A stretch of DNA of 64,000 nt from Vulcanimicrobiota bacterium (GCA_013036095.1 JAAXCW010000006.1:1-64000), one strand, 5' to 3'; shown: positions 1 through 7,834, numbered from the stretch's first letter. Notes: generated from the letters alone by a model not told the origin. Program-made: numbers and translations.

Positions 1-381
1 GAAGGCGCGCCGGGCGCACGGGCGACGCCCGACCACGTGGGCACGCTCCGTGGCGGGCAGGCGCGGCACAACGTCGGCAACATCGTCGTCATCGGTGACG
101 TCAATCCGGGCGCGGAGCTGAGCGCCGGCGGCGACATCGCGGTCTTCGGATCGCTGCGCGGAGTCGCGCACGCCGGAGCGCAGGGCGATGCGGGCGCGCG
201 CGTCTATGCGGTCGATCTCTCGCCGACGCAGCTGCGCATCGCTACGTTGATTGCAGCGGAAGCCGGCGCGCGAGGAGCTCGCAAAGAGCCCGAAGCCGCC
301 TGCGTGCAGAATGAACGCATTACAATCGTTCCGCTGGTTTCGGCGGATCGTTTTGCAAAGGGCAAGGAGAAGGTGGAGTGA
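1..381 (+). CDS. minC: Septum site-determining protein MinC, 3' part (5' end outside window)
   Basis: The reading frame is open from base 1 and ends at the TGA at 379-381. The visible 126 residues are the C-terminal beta-helix domain of MinC: repeated Gly-rich turns such as VNPGAELSAGGDIAVFGSLR and GVAHAGAQGD, followed by the usual TQLRIA segment. In the family this domain dimerises, binds MinD and blocks FtsZ bundling near the poles. The last 40 residues beyond the helix are less conserved. The gene overlaps the first minD by 4 nt (GTGA), so the two are translationally coupled. The N-terminal FtsZ-inhibiting domain cannot be judged. Confidence 0.93.
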   Translation, partial: EGAPGARATPDHVGTLRGGQARHNVGNIVVIGDVNPGAELSAGGDIAVFGSLRGVAHAGAQGDAGARVYAVDLSPTQLRIATLIAAEAGARGARKEPEAACVQNERITIVPLVSADRFAKGKEKVE

Positions 382-1169
382 AGGCTCGCAAGATCGTCCT
401 GACGTCGGGCAAAGGCGGCGTCGGAAAAACCACCGCAACGGTCAATATCGGCGCGGCGCTTGCCAAACGGGGCCACCGCGTGATTCTCGTCGACACCGAC
501 ATCGGGCTGCGCAACCTCGATTTGGTGCTCGGCCTGGAAAAACGGATCGTCTTCGACTTGGTTGAGGTGATCGAGGGGCGCTGCCAAGTCCGGCAAGCGT
601 TGATTAAAGACAAGCGTTTCGAATCGCTGGCGATCTTGCCGGCGGCGCAGACGCGCAACAAAGATGCGATCACGGAGGCGCAAATGGCCCGGCTAATCGA
701 CGAACTCGCGGAGATGGCCGATTACGTGCTGATTGATTGCCCCGCAGGTATCGAAGGCGGGTTCCGCAATGCGATCGCCGGCGCCGACGAAGCGATCGTC
801 GTGACGACGCCCGAAGTGAGCGCAATACGCGATGCGGATCGCGTGATCGGCAAACTTGCGGAGCGCTCGATTCCGATGCGCCTGATCATCAACCGCATCC
901 GGCCCGACATGGTGCGCAGCGGCGACATGCTTTCAATTGATGACGTCTGCGAGATCCTCTCGATTGAATTGCTCGGCATCATTCCCGACGACGAAGAGAT
1001 CATCGACACGACGAACCGCGGCGTGCCGCTCGTGCTCGGCGAAGGCTATCGTCTGCGCGGCATCTACGAAAAAATCGTGCGGCGCTTGGAAGGCGACCTC
1101 ATTCCCTTTACCAACCTCGACGCGCCCGGCTTCATCGGCCGGCTCATCGGCGCGCTGAAAGCAGGCTGA
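378..1169 (+). CDS. minD: Septum site-determining ATPase MinD, first copy
   Basis: 263 residues, the usual MinD length. A deviant Walker A motif KGGVGKTT lies at residues 11-18, followed by the switch-I region DTDIGLRNLD and the switch-II DCPAGIE. The C-terminus (GFIGRLIGALKAG) can form the short amphipathic helix that MinD uses for ATP-dependent membrane binding. The start is GTG at 378 with an AAGGAG about 8 nt upstream, overlapping the minC stop. In the family MinD recruits MinC to the membrane and is displaced by MinE. A second, clearly different MinD follows directly, so this copy may be specialised (for example as a hetero-partner); that is inference. Confidence 0.95.
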   Translation: MKARKIVLTSGKGGVGKTTATVNIGAALAKRGHRVILVDTDIGLRNLDLVLGLEKRIVFDLVEVIEGRCQVRQALIKDKRFESLAILPAAQTRNKDAITEAQMARLIDELAEMADYVLIDCPAGIEGGFRNAIAGADEAIVVTTPEVSAIRDADRVIGKLAERSIPMRLIINRIRPDMVRSGDMLSIDDVCEILSIELLGIIPDDEEIIDTTNRGVPLVLGEGYRLRGIYEKIVRRLEGDLIPFTNLDAPGFIGRLIGALKAG

Positions 1170-1170
1170 C

Positions 1171-2046
1171 ATGCTCCCTCTCCGTCAACCTTTCGACGTC
1201 ACGCAGAATGACGCGCAAGCAAACGCCGCGCAAGACGCGGCTGCGCCGGTGACCTTGGGCCGCGCGATCGTCGTGACGTCCGGAAAAGGCGGCGTGGGCA
1301 AGACCACGACGACGGCAAATCTCGGCGTCGCGCTGGCGAAGCGCGGTGCGAAGGTAGCGCTCGTTGACGCCGACGTGGGTTTGCGCAACCTGGATATCCT
1401 GATGGGCTTGGAAAGCCGCGTGCGCTATCATGTGCTGGACGTTCTCGAAGAAAAAGTCGAGCTCAACGAAGCGCTCGTGCGCGACAAACATTTCCCCAAT
1501 CTTTTCTTGCTGGCCGCCGCGCAGTCGCGCGAAAAGGACGAAGTCGATACTGAGTCCATGCGCGATCTGATCGAAGAGCTGCGCGAACAGTTCGACTACG
1601 TGTTGATCGACTGCCCGGCCGGTATCGAGATGGGCTTCACAAATGCGGTGGTCGGCGCGCAGGAAGCGATCGTCGTCTGCACGCCGGAGGTTTCGGCGGT
1701 ACGCGACGTCGACCGCGTCGTCGGGCTGCTCGGCAATGCATTCGCGCCGCAGCTGATCATCAACCGCGTGCGTCCGCACCTGGTGCACAAAGGCAAGATG
1801 CTCTCGGTGGAAGACGTCAATTCGATTCTGCGCCTGCCGCTGCTGGGCGTCCTCGCCGACGAACCCGACGTTATCGTGTCGACGAATAAGGGCGAGCCGC
1901 TCGCGCTGCGCTCCGATTCGGCGACCGCGAGGGCGTATCACACGATCGCGGCGCGCATCGCCGGCGAAGACGTCGCGGCGCCGATGGTCGACTATAAAGA
2001 AACATTCATGGACAAACTCGGATCGCTGCTGGGAGGCCGCAAATGA
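1171..2046 (+). CDS. minD: Septum site-determining ATPase MinD, second copy
   Basis: 291 residues. It has the same signature elements as the preceding gene (KGGVGKTT, DADVGLRNLD, DCPAGIE, C-terminal amphipathic FMDKLGSLLGGRK) but carries an extra N-terminal stretch of about 28 residues rich in Ala, Gln and Asp before the first beta-strand. It starts 1 nt after the stop of copy one. Its ATGA overlap with minE suggests it is the copy coupled to MinE synthesis. Tandem minD genes within a single min operon are unusual. Many residues differ between the copies, so this is an old duplication rather than an assembly artefact. Confidence 0.95.
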   Translation: MLPLRQPFDVTQNDAQANAAQDAAAPVTLGRAIVVTSGKGGVGKTTTTANLGVALAKRGAKVALVDADVGLRNLDILMGLESRVRYHVLDVLEEKVELNEALVRDKHFPNLFLLAAAQSREKDEVDTESMRDLIEELREQFDYVLIDCPAGIEMGFTNAVVGAQEAIVVCTPEVSAVRDVDRVVGLLGNAFAPQLIINRVRPHLVHKGKMLSVEDVNSILRLPLLGVLADEPDVIVSTNKGEPLALRSDSATARAYHTIAARIAGEDVAAPMVDYKETFMDKLGSLLGGRK

Positions 2047-2435
2047 CCTTCAACGATGTCTTCAACAATCTGAGTCGCCTGTTTGGCCGCGAGAAATCGG
2101 GAGAGACGGCAAAAGAACGGCTGCGGCTGGTGCTGATGTCGGATCATCTGTCGCTCGCGCCCGACATGGTCGAAGCGATGAAGCGCGATCTGGTCGAAGT
2201 GGTCTCGCGCTATGTCGAAGTCGATCGCGATAATATCGACGTGCGCTTCGAACATCAAGACAGCGTCTTCGCGATGCTCGCGAACGTGCCGATCATCTCC
2301 GTGAACCGGACTCCATCGCCGCCCGCAGGCCCGCCGCGCCGCCGCCGCCGCAAGAAACGCTCTCTGCAACCGACGCAGCCGGGGTTGCCGCAATCCGGCG
2401 CAGCCAGCAACGGAGCTCCGGCACCGGCGACCTAA
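2043..2435 (+). CDS. minE: Cell division topological specificity factor MinE
   Basis: 130 residues, longer than the usual 80-100. The MinE core is plain: AKERLRLVL, then a helix running through MKRDLVEVVSRYVEVD, then a strand pair ending in NVPIISV. The N-terminal amphipathic segment (FNNLSRLFGR) fits the membrane-targeting part. The last 40 residues form an extension rich in Pro, Arg and Lys (PPRRRRRKKR) followed by a low-complexity Pro/Ala/Ser tail, which is not part of the family fold. MinE stimulates MinD ATPase and drives pole-to-pole dynamics. The gene overlaps minD by 4 nt and meets a convergent gene at its stop. Confidence 0.92.
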   Translation: MTFNDVFNNLSRLFGREKSGETAKERLRLVLMSDHLSLAPDMVEAMKRDLVEVVSRYVEVDRDNIDVRFEHQDSVFAMLANVPIISVNRTPSPPAGPPRRRRRKKRSLQPTQPGLPQSGAASNGAPAPAT

Positions 2436-2902
2436 TTCTCTAGCGCGCGCAGTTCCTCGAACTGCCGGCTCAAGAGCTTCAGGCGCGACTTTGTTAAGCA
2501 TATGCGTTTCGAAAGACGCGTTCGGATTGCGGCCGGCTTCTTTCCGATCGGTACGTTGAAATAAATCTTAAATGGTGGAACCGAACTAAAAGCCATGAAC
2601 TCGTCTGGGCTGTAGCGGTCGAAACGCCAACCGTCGGCTTTCTTATAGGCGATCACAAACCGGAAGTGCTCCGCGTCCTCCGCAGCGGCCGCCCATTCCG
2701 TTAGTGTTGCTGCGCCGAAGCAATGAGTCTCCGCCCGCGTGAACTTGACCTCAAAAAGCCAGCGTACACCGTCTTTCTTGGCGGCAATGTCGGTTGGAGA
2801 GGCGCTGATCTGCACGTCGGAATAACCCTCGCGCTGCAGTATCTCTTGGAAGGCATGCTTCGCCTCGACGTCGCTTTTTAGGTTCTCGCTGACATTTTCC
2901 AT
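2432..2902 (-). CDS. PD-(D/E)XK nuclease-like small protein
   Basis: 156 residues, start ATG with a good GGAGG about 7 nt upstream. The N-terminal half has the layout of a PD-(D/E)XK fold: an acidic helix (EAKHAFQEIL), an Asp on the first core strand (SPTDIAAKK), and the ExK pair on the next strand (WLFEVKFTRAE), followed by an amphipathic helix with TLTEWAAAAEDAE. This resembles Mrr- or restriction-like domains that act on DNA, but I see no specificity domain and no methylase nearby. The gene lies on the strand opposite to the min operon, between minE and rodA, and its base composition is visibly less GC-rich than its neighbours, suggesting acquisition. Function is not established. Confidence 0.5.
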   Translation of the reverse strand: MENVSENLKSDVEAKHAFQEILQREGYSDVQISASPTDIAAKKDGVRWLFEVKFTRAETHCFGAATLTEWAAAAEDAEHFRFVIAYKKADGWRFDRYSPDEFMAFSSVPPFKIYFNVPIGKKPAAIRTRLSKRICLTKSRLKLLSRQFEELRALEN

Positions 2903-2985
2903 CGGAAACCTCCGCAGCCGGGAGGTTGCAGGGCGCTCGTCGTGGGATCCTGGATCCCCGAAAAACTATCCAGGAGGCATGGCTG

Positions 2986-3219
2986 ATGAAATACTACGTA
3001 TTGCTGATCACATCGGGGGTAGATGCTGAAGCAATCGGGCCTTTCGATACGCCCGCTGCGCGCGATCGCAATGCGAAGGAGACAGCCCGGGCGTCGGAAT
3101 TTCACGCCGCATACGACTCCGTCTTTCGTCTGGATCTCGGCGGCGACGAGCCAGAAATATATCCCTTCGCATCCGGCGAACTTGGCGAAGATGCGGAGAC
3201 GGCCCTATCGAGAATTTAG
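2986..3219 (+). CDS. Small hypothetical protein
   Basis: 77 residues beginning MKYYVLLITSG. The ATG at 2986 has AGGAGG at 2972-2977, an ideal ribosome-binding site; the open frame extends further upstream but without support. The protein is acidic, with alternating hydrophobic strands at the start and no membrane segment, and I recognise no family. It lies in the islet between minE and rodA, just before a glyoxalase-like gene in the same frame. Confidence 0.6.
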   Translation: MKYYVLLITSGVDAEAIGPFDTPAARDRNAKETARASEFHAAYDSVFRLDLGGDEPEIYPFASGELGEDAETALSRI

Positions 3220-3249
3220 ATTGAGCCCAGGCCCAATGGGAGTATCGAG

Positions 3250-3621
3250 ATCCAGCCAGCCTTAAAACGCACCATACCGATTTTGCGCATCTTCGATATC
3301 GCCAAGGCGCGCGAGTTTTATCTCGACTACCTCGGGTTCACTGTGGATTTCGAACACCGCTTTAATGAGAACGCTCCGCTATTTATGGGCATATCGCGCG
3401 GAGATATCGTTCTGTTCTTGAGCGAGCATCATGGCGACGGCACTCCCGGAACGCATGTCCTCATCGAGACGGACGGGCTAGACGCTTTGCTTGCGGAGTT
3501 GAAAGCCAAGAACTACCGCTACATGAATCCCGGAATTCAGGTGCAGGACTGGGGCCGGCGCGACCTTGTCGTCGTCGATCCCTTCGATAACCACATCAAC
3601 TTTAGCGAGCGGATCGAGTAG
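3250..3621 (+). CDS. Glyoxalase/bleomycin-resistance-fold protein (start codon uncertain)
   Basis: A single vicinal-oxygen-chelate domain: RIFDIAKAREFYLDYLGF at the start, EHRF, ISRGDIVLFLSEHHGD in the middle, and a C-terminal VVVDPFDNHINFSE. This subfamily often confers bleomycin-type resistance by drug binding or acts as a small dioxygenase-like enzyme; the metal ligands are not certain here. The first in-frame ATG/GTG/TTG is TTG at 3283, which would cut off the conserved opening IQPALKRTIPIL. The conserved frame runs back to the stop at 3217-3219 without any NTG start. I place the start at ATC 3250, 7 nt after a GGGAG. A one-base deletion after the ATG at 3236 is the alternative. Confidence 0.6.
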   Translation: MQPALKRTIPILRIFDIAKAREFYLDYLGFTVDFEHRFNENAPLFMGISRGDIVLFLSEHHGDGTPGTHVLIETDGLDALLAELKAKNYRYMNPGIQVQDWGRRDLVVVDPFDNHINFSERIE

Positions 3622-3626
3622 CAACG

Positions 3627-4754
3627 ATGGCGACGATGACGTTTGGCGCGCAGGCGCGCCGTTATGCCGGTCGCGTGAACTGGTACTTGGTCGTCGCCGC
3701 TCTTCTCGTCACGGCGTTCGGCATCGTGATCATTCAGTCCGCGGGTTTGCACACGGACCCCGGCGAGTACCGCAAGCAGGCACTCTACGCGATCCTCGGC
3801 ATCGGCGTAATGATCGGGTTCTCGCGTATCGATTATCGCGATCTCTCGAAGTGGGCGCCGGGACTGTATGTCGTCACGCTACTGCTGCTGGCATTCATTT
3901 TGCGCGGCGGGCATTCGTCGCACGGGGCGCAGCGCTGGATCAGCCTCGGTCCGCTTGGCACATTCCAGCCGTCCGAGCCGGCAAAGCTGATCCTAGCGAT
4001 CTCGATCGCGTGGGTGCTCTGTAAGGGCGAGTACAGGAAGCTGACGGAGCTGTGGAAACCGCTGTTAATGGTCGCCATTCCCGCGCTACTCGTGGCAAAA
4101 CAGCCCGACCTCGGAACGGCGTTGGTCTTTATGGCGATCATGAGCGCGCAGCTGTTTTTCGGTTTACCGAAATGGCAGCACTTCGCGGCATATGCGCTGG
4201 CGGGAGCGGCAGGGATGGCGCTGGCCATTGAAACGAAATACATCTTGAAGCCTTTCCAGAAAGCCCGGTTGCTGATCTTCCTCAATCCCAAAGCCGATCC
4301 GCAAGGCGCTGGCTACAATTTAAACCAGTCGAAGATCGCCGTCGGCAGCGGCGGGTGGTTCGGCCGGGGTTTGCATCACGGTACGCAGACGCAGCTGAAT
4401 TTCGTCCCCGAGCACTCGACCGATTTCATTTTTACCGTCGTCGGCGAAGAGCTCGGATTCGTTGGGACCGTCATGCTGCTTGCGTGCTATGGCGTGCTGC
4501 TGTTCGGCGGCGTGATCGCGATAATCAGCGCGCGCGACCGTTTTGGGTTCTTGCTCGCAAGCGGAATCGTTGCGATGTTCGCATTCCACATCGTCGTCAA
4601 CATCGGCATGACGATCGGCATCATGCCGATCACGGGCATACCGTTGCCATTCTTGTCGTACGGCGGCTCGGCGGTGCTTACAGACTTTGCGGCTATCGGC
4701 GTTTTGCTCAATATCTACACGCAGAAAGATCGGGGCGTTTTGGGTAACGCTTGA
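3627..4754 (+). CDS. rodA: Rod-shape SEDS peptidoglycan glycosyltransferase RodA
   Basis: 375 residues, polytopic with about ten membrane segments, the family's normal size. SEDS landmarks: FQPSEPAK after the third pair of helices, KQPDLGTALVF, PEHSTDFIFTVVGEELGF (this loop contains the Asp essential for polymerase activity in characterised RodA) and the C-terminal GIPLPFLSYGGSA. RodA polymerises glycan strands from lipid II with a class B PBP during elongation. The minCDE-rodA order is common in other bacteria; here three to four unrelated genes have been inserted between minE and rodA. Confidence 0.95.
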   Translation: MATMTFGAQARRYAGRVNWYLVVAALLVTAFGIVIIQSAGLHTDPGEYRKQALYAILGIGVMIGFSRIDYRDLSKWAPGLYVVTLLLLAFILRGGHSSHGAQRWISLGPLGTFQPSEPAKLILAISIAWVLCKGEYRKLTELWKPLLMVAIPALLVAKQPDLGTALVFMAIMSAQLFFGLPKWQHFAAYALAGAAGMALAIETKYILKPFQKARLLIFLNPKADPQGAGYNLNQSKIAVGSGGWFGRGLHHGTQTQLNFVPEHSTDFIFTVVGEELGFVGTVMLLACYGVLLFGGVIAIISARDRFGFLLASGIVAMFAFHIVVNIGMTIGIMPITGIPLPFLSYGGSAVLTDFAAIGVLLNIYTQKDRGVLGNA

Positions 4755-4758
4755 AGCG

Positions 4759-4821
4759 CCCCTCGATATGTGCGCCTGCCGGCGCACTACTCGGGGTCCT
4801 TCGACAAGCTCAGGATGACAC
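4759..4821. repeat. Intergenic palindromic (REP-like) element, copy 1
   Basis: Just after rodA there is a perfect 7-bp stem, GTGCGCC at 4770-4776 and GGCGCAC at 4781-4787 with a TGCC loop, flanked by an outer CCCC/GGGG pair (4759-4762, 4793-4796). It is followed by TCCTTCGACAAGCTCAGGAT-GACAC at 4797-4821. The two ends of that tail (TCCTTCGAC and CTCAGGATGACAC) recur at 62230-62280. The element may also serve as the rodA terminator. Confidence 0.6.
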
Positions 4822-4851
4822 GCTTATCGCTTTCAGGGAACAAAGCAGAGT

Positions 4852-5160
4852 ATGAGCGCAACCAATATCCGCGATTCGAAGTCATGGTTTGATGTACTGG
4901 AGACGGCGCAGCACTGCCAAACGGCGGTGATGACGTTGGCCCCGGGCGACGAAAGCGGTCCAAAACAGAACGAGCATCCCCAGAGCGAGCAGGTGCTCTA
5001 TCTGGTGGAAGGCGAGCTCGAAGCCGAGATCGGCGACCGCCGCCTGACGATGCGCGCCGGAGACTCGGTCATCGTCAAAACGCAGACGCCGCACCGGTTT
5101 AGCAACCGCTCGGATCGCGCGGCCATCACTTTCAACGTCTACGCGCCGCCCGCATATTAA
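4852..5160 (+). CDS. Small cupin-domain protein
   Basis: 102 residues, a single beta-barrel cupin. The first motif (EHPQSEQVLYLVEGELEAEI) and second motif (AGDSVIVKTQTPHRFSN) are both present. Putative metal ligands are His at EHPQ, a Glu/Gln two to three residues on, and His at TPHRF; one canonical His is replaced. Such stand-alone cupins bind small molecules or act as isomerases or dioxygenases, and the substrate cannot be inferred. It starts with ATG at 4852 after the repeat element and appears monocistronic. Confidence 0.8.
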   Translation: MSATNIRDSKSWFDVLETAQHCQTAVMTLAPGDESGPKQNEHPQSEQVLYLVEGELEAEIGDRRLTMRAGDSVIVKTQTPHRFSNRSDRAAITFNVYAPPAY

Positions 5161-5196
5161 AGGTCCGGTCCCCAGGCGGCGGGAACGGGGGGCCAA

Positions 5197-5234
5197 ACCG
5201 GCAGCCTGCCCTCTAAGCTATGGGCTGCGCCGGT
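5197..5234 (+). promoter_or_regulatory. Hairpin in the 157-nt region upstream of the RNase E/G gene
   Basis: ACCGGC (5197-5202) pairs with GCCGGT (5229-5234), followed after a 2-nt bulge by AGCC (5203-5206) with GGCT (5223-5226). A second nested pair, CAGGC (5173-5177) with GCCTG (5204-5208), could form an alternative fold. A short T-run lies at 5244-5248. It may be the terminator of the cupin gene or part of the RNase E/G leader. No known riboswitch class is recognised. Confidence 0.4.
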
Positions 5235-5317
5235 AACGTTCAGATTTTTAGAACCGCTAGCAGGCGATCGCAGGAGCTGAAAAGCCGGATGCTGGTCGTC
5301 CTCGCGGAGGAGTGAAT

Positions 5318-7834
5318 GTGTCAACCGAGATCCTCATATCGAGCGATCCCTGGGAAAACCGGGTCGCAATCCTCGAGGACAAGGTCCTCGCCGAACTCTA
5401 CATCGAGCGTGAAGAAAAAGTCATCGGCTCGATCTTCAAAGGAAAAGTCCAAAACGTTCTGCCCGGCATGGGCGCGAGTTTCGTCGACATCGGACTGGGG
5501 CGCAACGCGTTTCTGTACGTCGACGACATCAATAAGACGCCGCTGAACATCGGCGACGTCGAAATCACGCAAGGACGCAGCGGCTGGACGATCAGCGAAA
5601 AGGTCAACCGCGGCGACGACGTGCTCGTGCAGATCGTCAAAGAGCCGCGCGGCCTCAAAGGCGCGCGCATCAGCACCAACATCTCGCTGCCCGGACGCTA
5701 TCTGATTTTGATGCCGACCGGCAAGTACAGCGGCGTCTCGCGCAAGATCGACACCGCCGAAGAACGCAACCGGCTCAAAGCCGTCATGAAACGCATACGT
5801 CCCGAAGGCATGGCGACGGTCGTGCGCACGGCCGCGGCGGGCGTGAGCGAGGCCGAATTGATCGCGGACTTGGGCGTGCTGATCCGCATGTGGCACGGCA
5901 TCCTCGAAATGTACAAGCGCGCCGCCTCTCCCGCGCTGCTGCACAAAGACATGAACCTCGTCTACAAGGCTGCCCGCGATTTCGTGAGCGCCGACGTCGA
6001 CAAAGTTCTGATCGACAACGAGGAAGAGTACCGCAAGGTTTGCAGCTTCTTGCAACTGCTGGGCCCGCAATATTTGGACCGCGTTTCGTATTATCCGGGT
6101 GGCTCGTCGCTCTTTGCCGATTACAAGATCGACGAAGAGATCCAGCGCCTGATGAAGCCAAAGATCAATCTCCCCTCCGGCGGCTCGATCGTAATTGAAA
6201 CGACCGAAGCGCTTACCGTCATTGATGTCAACTCGGGCAAATTCACCGGCGGCAAGAATCTCGAAGACACGATCGTCAAGACGAACATCGAGGCCGCGGC
6301 CGAGATCGCGCGCCAGGTTCGCCTCCGCGACATCGGCGGCATCATCGTCTGCGATTTCATCGACATGAGCTCCGAAGCGGCGCGCAACAAGGTCGTGGGC
6401 GTACTCGAGGAAGGTCTGCGCCGCGATCGCACGCGCGCCACGATTCAGTCGTTCAGCAATCTCGGACTTTTGGAATTCACGCGCAAGCGCGTCGGAAAAG
6501 ATCTCTCGGCGCAACTGCGCGGAGCATGTCCCGATTGCGGCGGCTTGGGAACGGTGCTCTCTTCACAGTCCGTCGCAATCGAAACGCTGCGCAAACTGCG
6601 CGCGCAGCCGCTCAACGGCAAGCTATTGCTCGTCGAAAGCTCGCCTGGCGTCGCGGCGCAGCTCGAATTTTGGTACGAAGACGAAACCCGCAAGCTCGCG
6701 GAACAGCTCGAAGCGACGATCCATGTCCGGATCGATCCGCTGCTCCATCCGGAAAAAACGCGCATCCGCAGCGTGACGGAAGTCCCGCCCGACGCCGCCG
6801 TGCGCGTGGGTGACGAGCGCGAAGTCGAATTGCTTCCGGGACGCCTGCCGAATCCGGCATCTGCCGCCGCCGTGCTCGGCACGCGCATCGTCGAGGTTGA
6901 AAACGGCGCGAACATGGCCGGACAAAGCGCGCGCATCAAAGTTATCGACGTCGAAGACGATAAAGCGCTGGCCGAGCTTGCTGCCGCAGCGCCGGGAGAG
7001 AAGAAAAAACGCCGCCGCCGCCGTCCGGGCAAAGCGCTCACGCCTGCCGAGCAGGCCGAACAGCTGCGCGAGCTGGCCGAAGAAGCCGCCAAACAGTCGT
7101 CGGCGCGCCCGCCAATTGGCATTACAACCGTCACCGAGGAAGAAGAGCGCGAAGACAAGGCGATCGTCGCCGAGACGAAAGCCGAGCGTGCTCCCGAAGC
7201 GATTCTGATCGGCGAAGGCGGAGACGTACGCGATGGCGGACGCCACCGTCGCCGCGGGCGCCGTCGCCGTGGCCGCGGGGGTCATGGTACCGTCTCCGGC
7301 AACGGCCAGGTCGCGCCGGCCGCCGGAATTCCGCCTCACAGCGCCGAGGTGCAAGCCGAGATTCCAGCTCAGGTTCAACCCGCAGCGCCCATCGGCGATG
7401 GCGAACACCGCCGCCGCCGGCGCCGCCGCCGTCGCGGGGGCAGAGGAAGAGGCGAAGGTCCCGGATTAGGCGCCGCGCCGATTCCGCTGGGGCAGCCTAC
7501 GCCGCCGCCGGTTCCGGAACGTCACATTTTCCGCGTAGCGCGCGACGGCCGGGCAGAACCGACCGGGGTGACTGCGCCGCCGCAGCCCGTTCGCGCGATC
7601 GCGCCGTGGAACCGCAAGCTTCAACCGCCCGCGGTCGAAGCTCCGCCTCCCGCTTTGCACGTGCCGGAAGAGCCGGCGCAGCCGACCAAACCCGTGCGAC
7701 GACGGCGCGCTCCGAAAGCTGAGGCGGTGGCAGCGCTACCGGCCGCGCCGGACGAAGCAAAGCCGAGGAAGACGACGCGCGTGCGTAAGACTACCGCCGT
7801 AAAGAGCACGGCGCGCAAAAAGAAATCGACTTAA
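5318..7834 (+). CDS. rne: Ribonuclease E/G with arginine-rich C-terminal tail
   Basis: 838 residues from GTG 5318, chosen over GTG 5312 because CGGAGGA (5305-5311) needs the spacing. With this start the catalytic Asp303 and Asp346 and the zinc-link Cys404/Cys407 (CPDCGG) fall on exactly the E. coli RNase E numbers. An S1 domain lies at about 35-120, and the DNase I-like core contains VIDVNSGKFTGG and GIIVCDFIDM. The last 330 residues are disordered, rich in Pro and Ala, with several arginine clusters (for example KKKRRRRRPGK and HRRRRRRRRRGGRGRG). These resemble RNA-binding and degradosome scaffold segments but share no recognisable micro-domain. It performs endonucleolytic RNA decay and processing. 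Confidence 0.95.
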   Translation: MSTEILISSDPWENRVAILEDKVLAELYIEREEKVIGSIFKGKVQNVLPGMGASFVDIGLGRNAFLYVDDINKTPLNIGDVEITQGRSGWTISEKVNRGDDVLVQIVKEPRGLKGARISTNISLPGRYLILMPTGKYSGVSRKIDTAEERNRLKAVMKRIRPEGMATVVRTAAAGVSEAELIADLGVLIRMWHGILEMYKRAASPALLHKDMNLVYKAARDFVSADVDKVLIDNEEEYRKVCSFLQLLGPQYLDRVSYYPGGSSLFADYKIDEEIQRLMKPKINLPSGGSIVIETTEALTVIDVNSGKFTGGKNLEDTIVKTNIEAAAEIARQVRLRDIGGIIVCDFIDMSSEAARNKVVGVLEEGLRRDRTRATIQSFSNLGLLEFTRKRVGKDLSAQLRGACPDCGGLGTVLSSQSVAIETLRKLRAQPLNGKLLLVESSPGVAAQLEFWYEDETRKLAEQLEATIHVRIDPLLHPEKTRIRSVTEVPPDAAVRVGDEREVELLPGRLPNPASAAAVLGTRIVEVENGANMAGQSARIKVIDVEDDKALAELAAAAPGEKKKRRRRRPGKALTPAEQAEQLRELAEEAAKQSSARPPIGITTVTEEEEREDKAIVAETKAERAPEAILIGEGGDVRDGGRHRRRGRRRRGRGGHGTVSGNGQVAPAAGIPPHSAEVQAEIPAQVQPAAPIGDGEHRRRRRRRRRGGRGRGEGPGLGAAPIPLGQPTPPPVPERHIFRVARDGRAEPTGVTAPPQPVRAIAPWNRKLQPPAVEAPPPALHVPEEPAQPTKPVRRRRAPKAEAVAALPAAPDEAKPRKTTRVRKTTAVKSTARKKKST

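Noticed and set aside
5321-6514. 397-residue open frame on the minus strand inside the RNase E/G gene
   Set aside because: It is the antisense shadow of a conserved high-GC gene; its sequence is low-complexity (His, Arg, Asp, Val) with no domain, while the plus strand has all catalytic residues.
6980-7460. Tandem-repeat or frameshifted region at the arginine-coding stretches of rne
   Set aside because: The CGC-rich runs keep one reading frame to the natural stop and are typical of RNase E tails; no precise DNA repeat unit is present.
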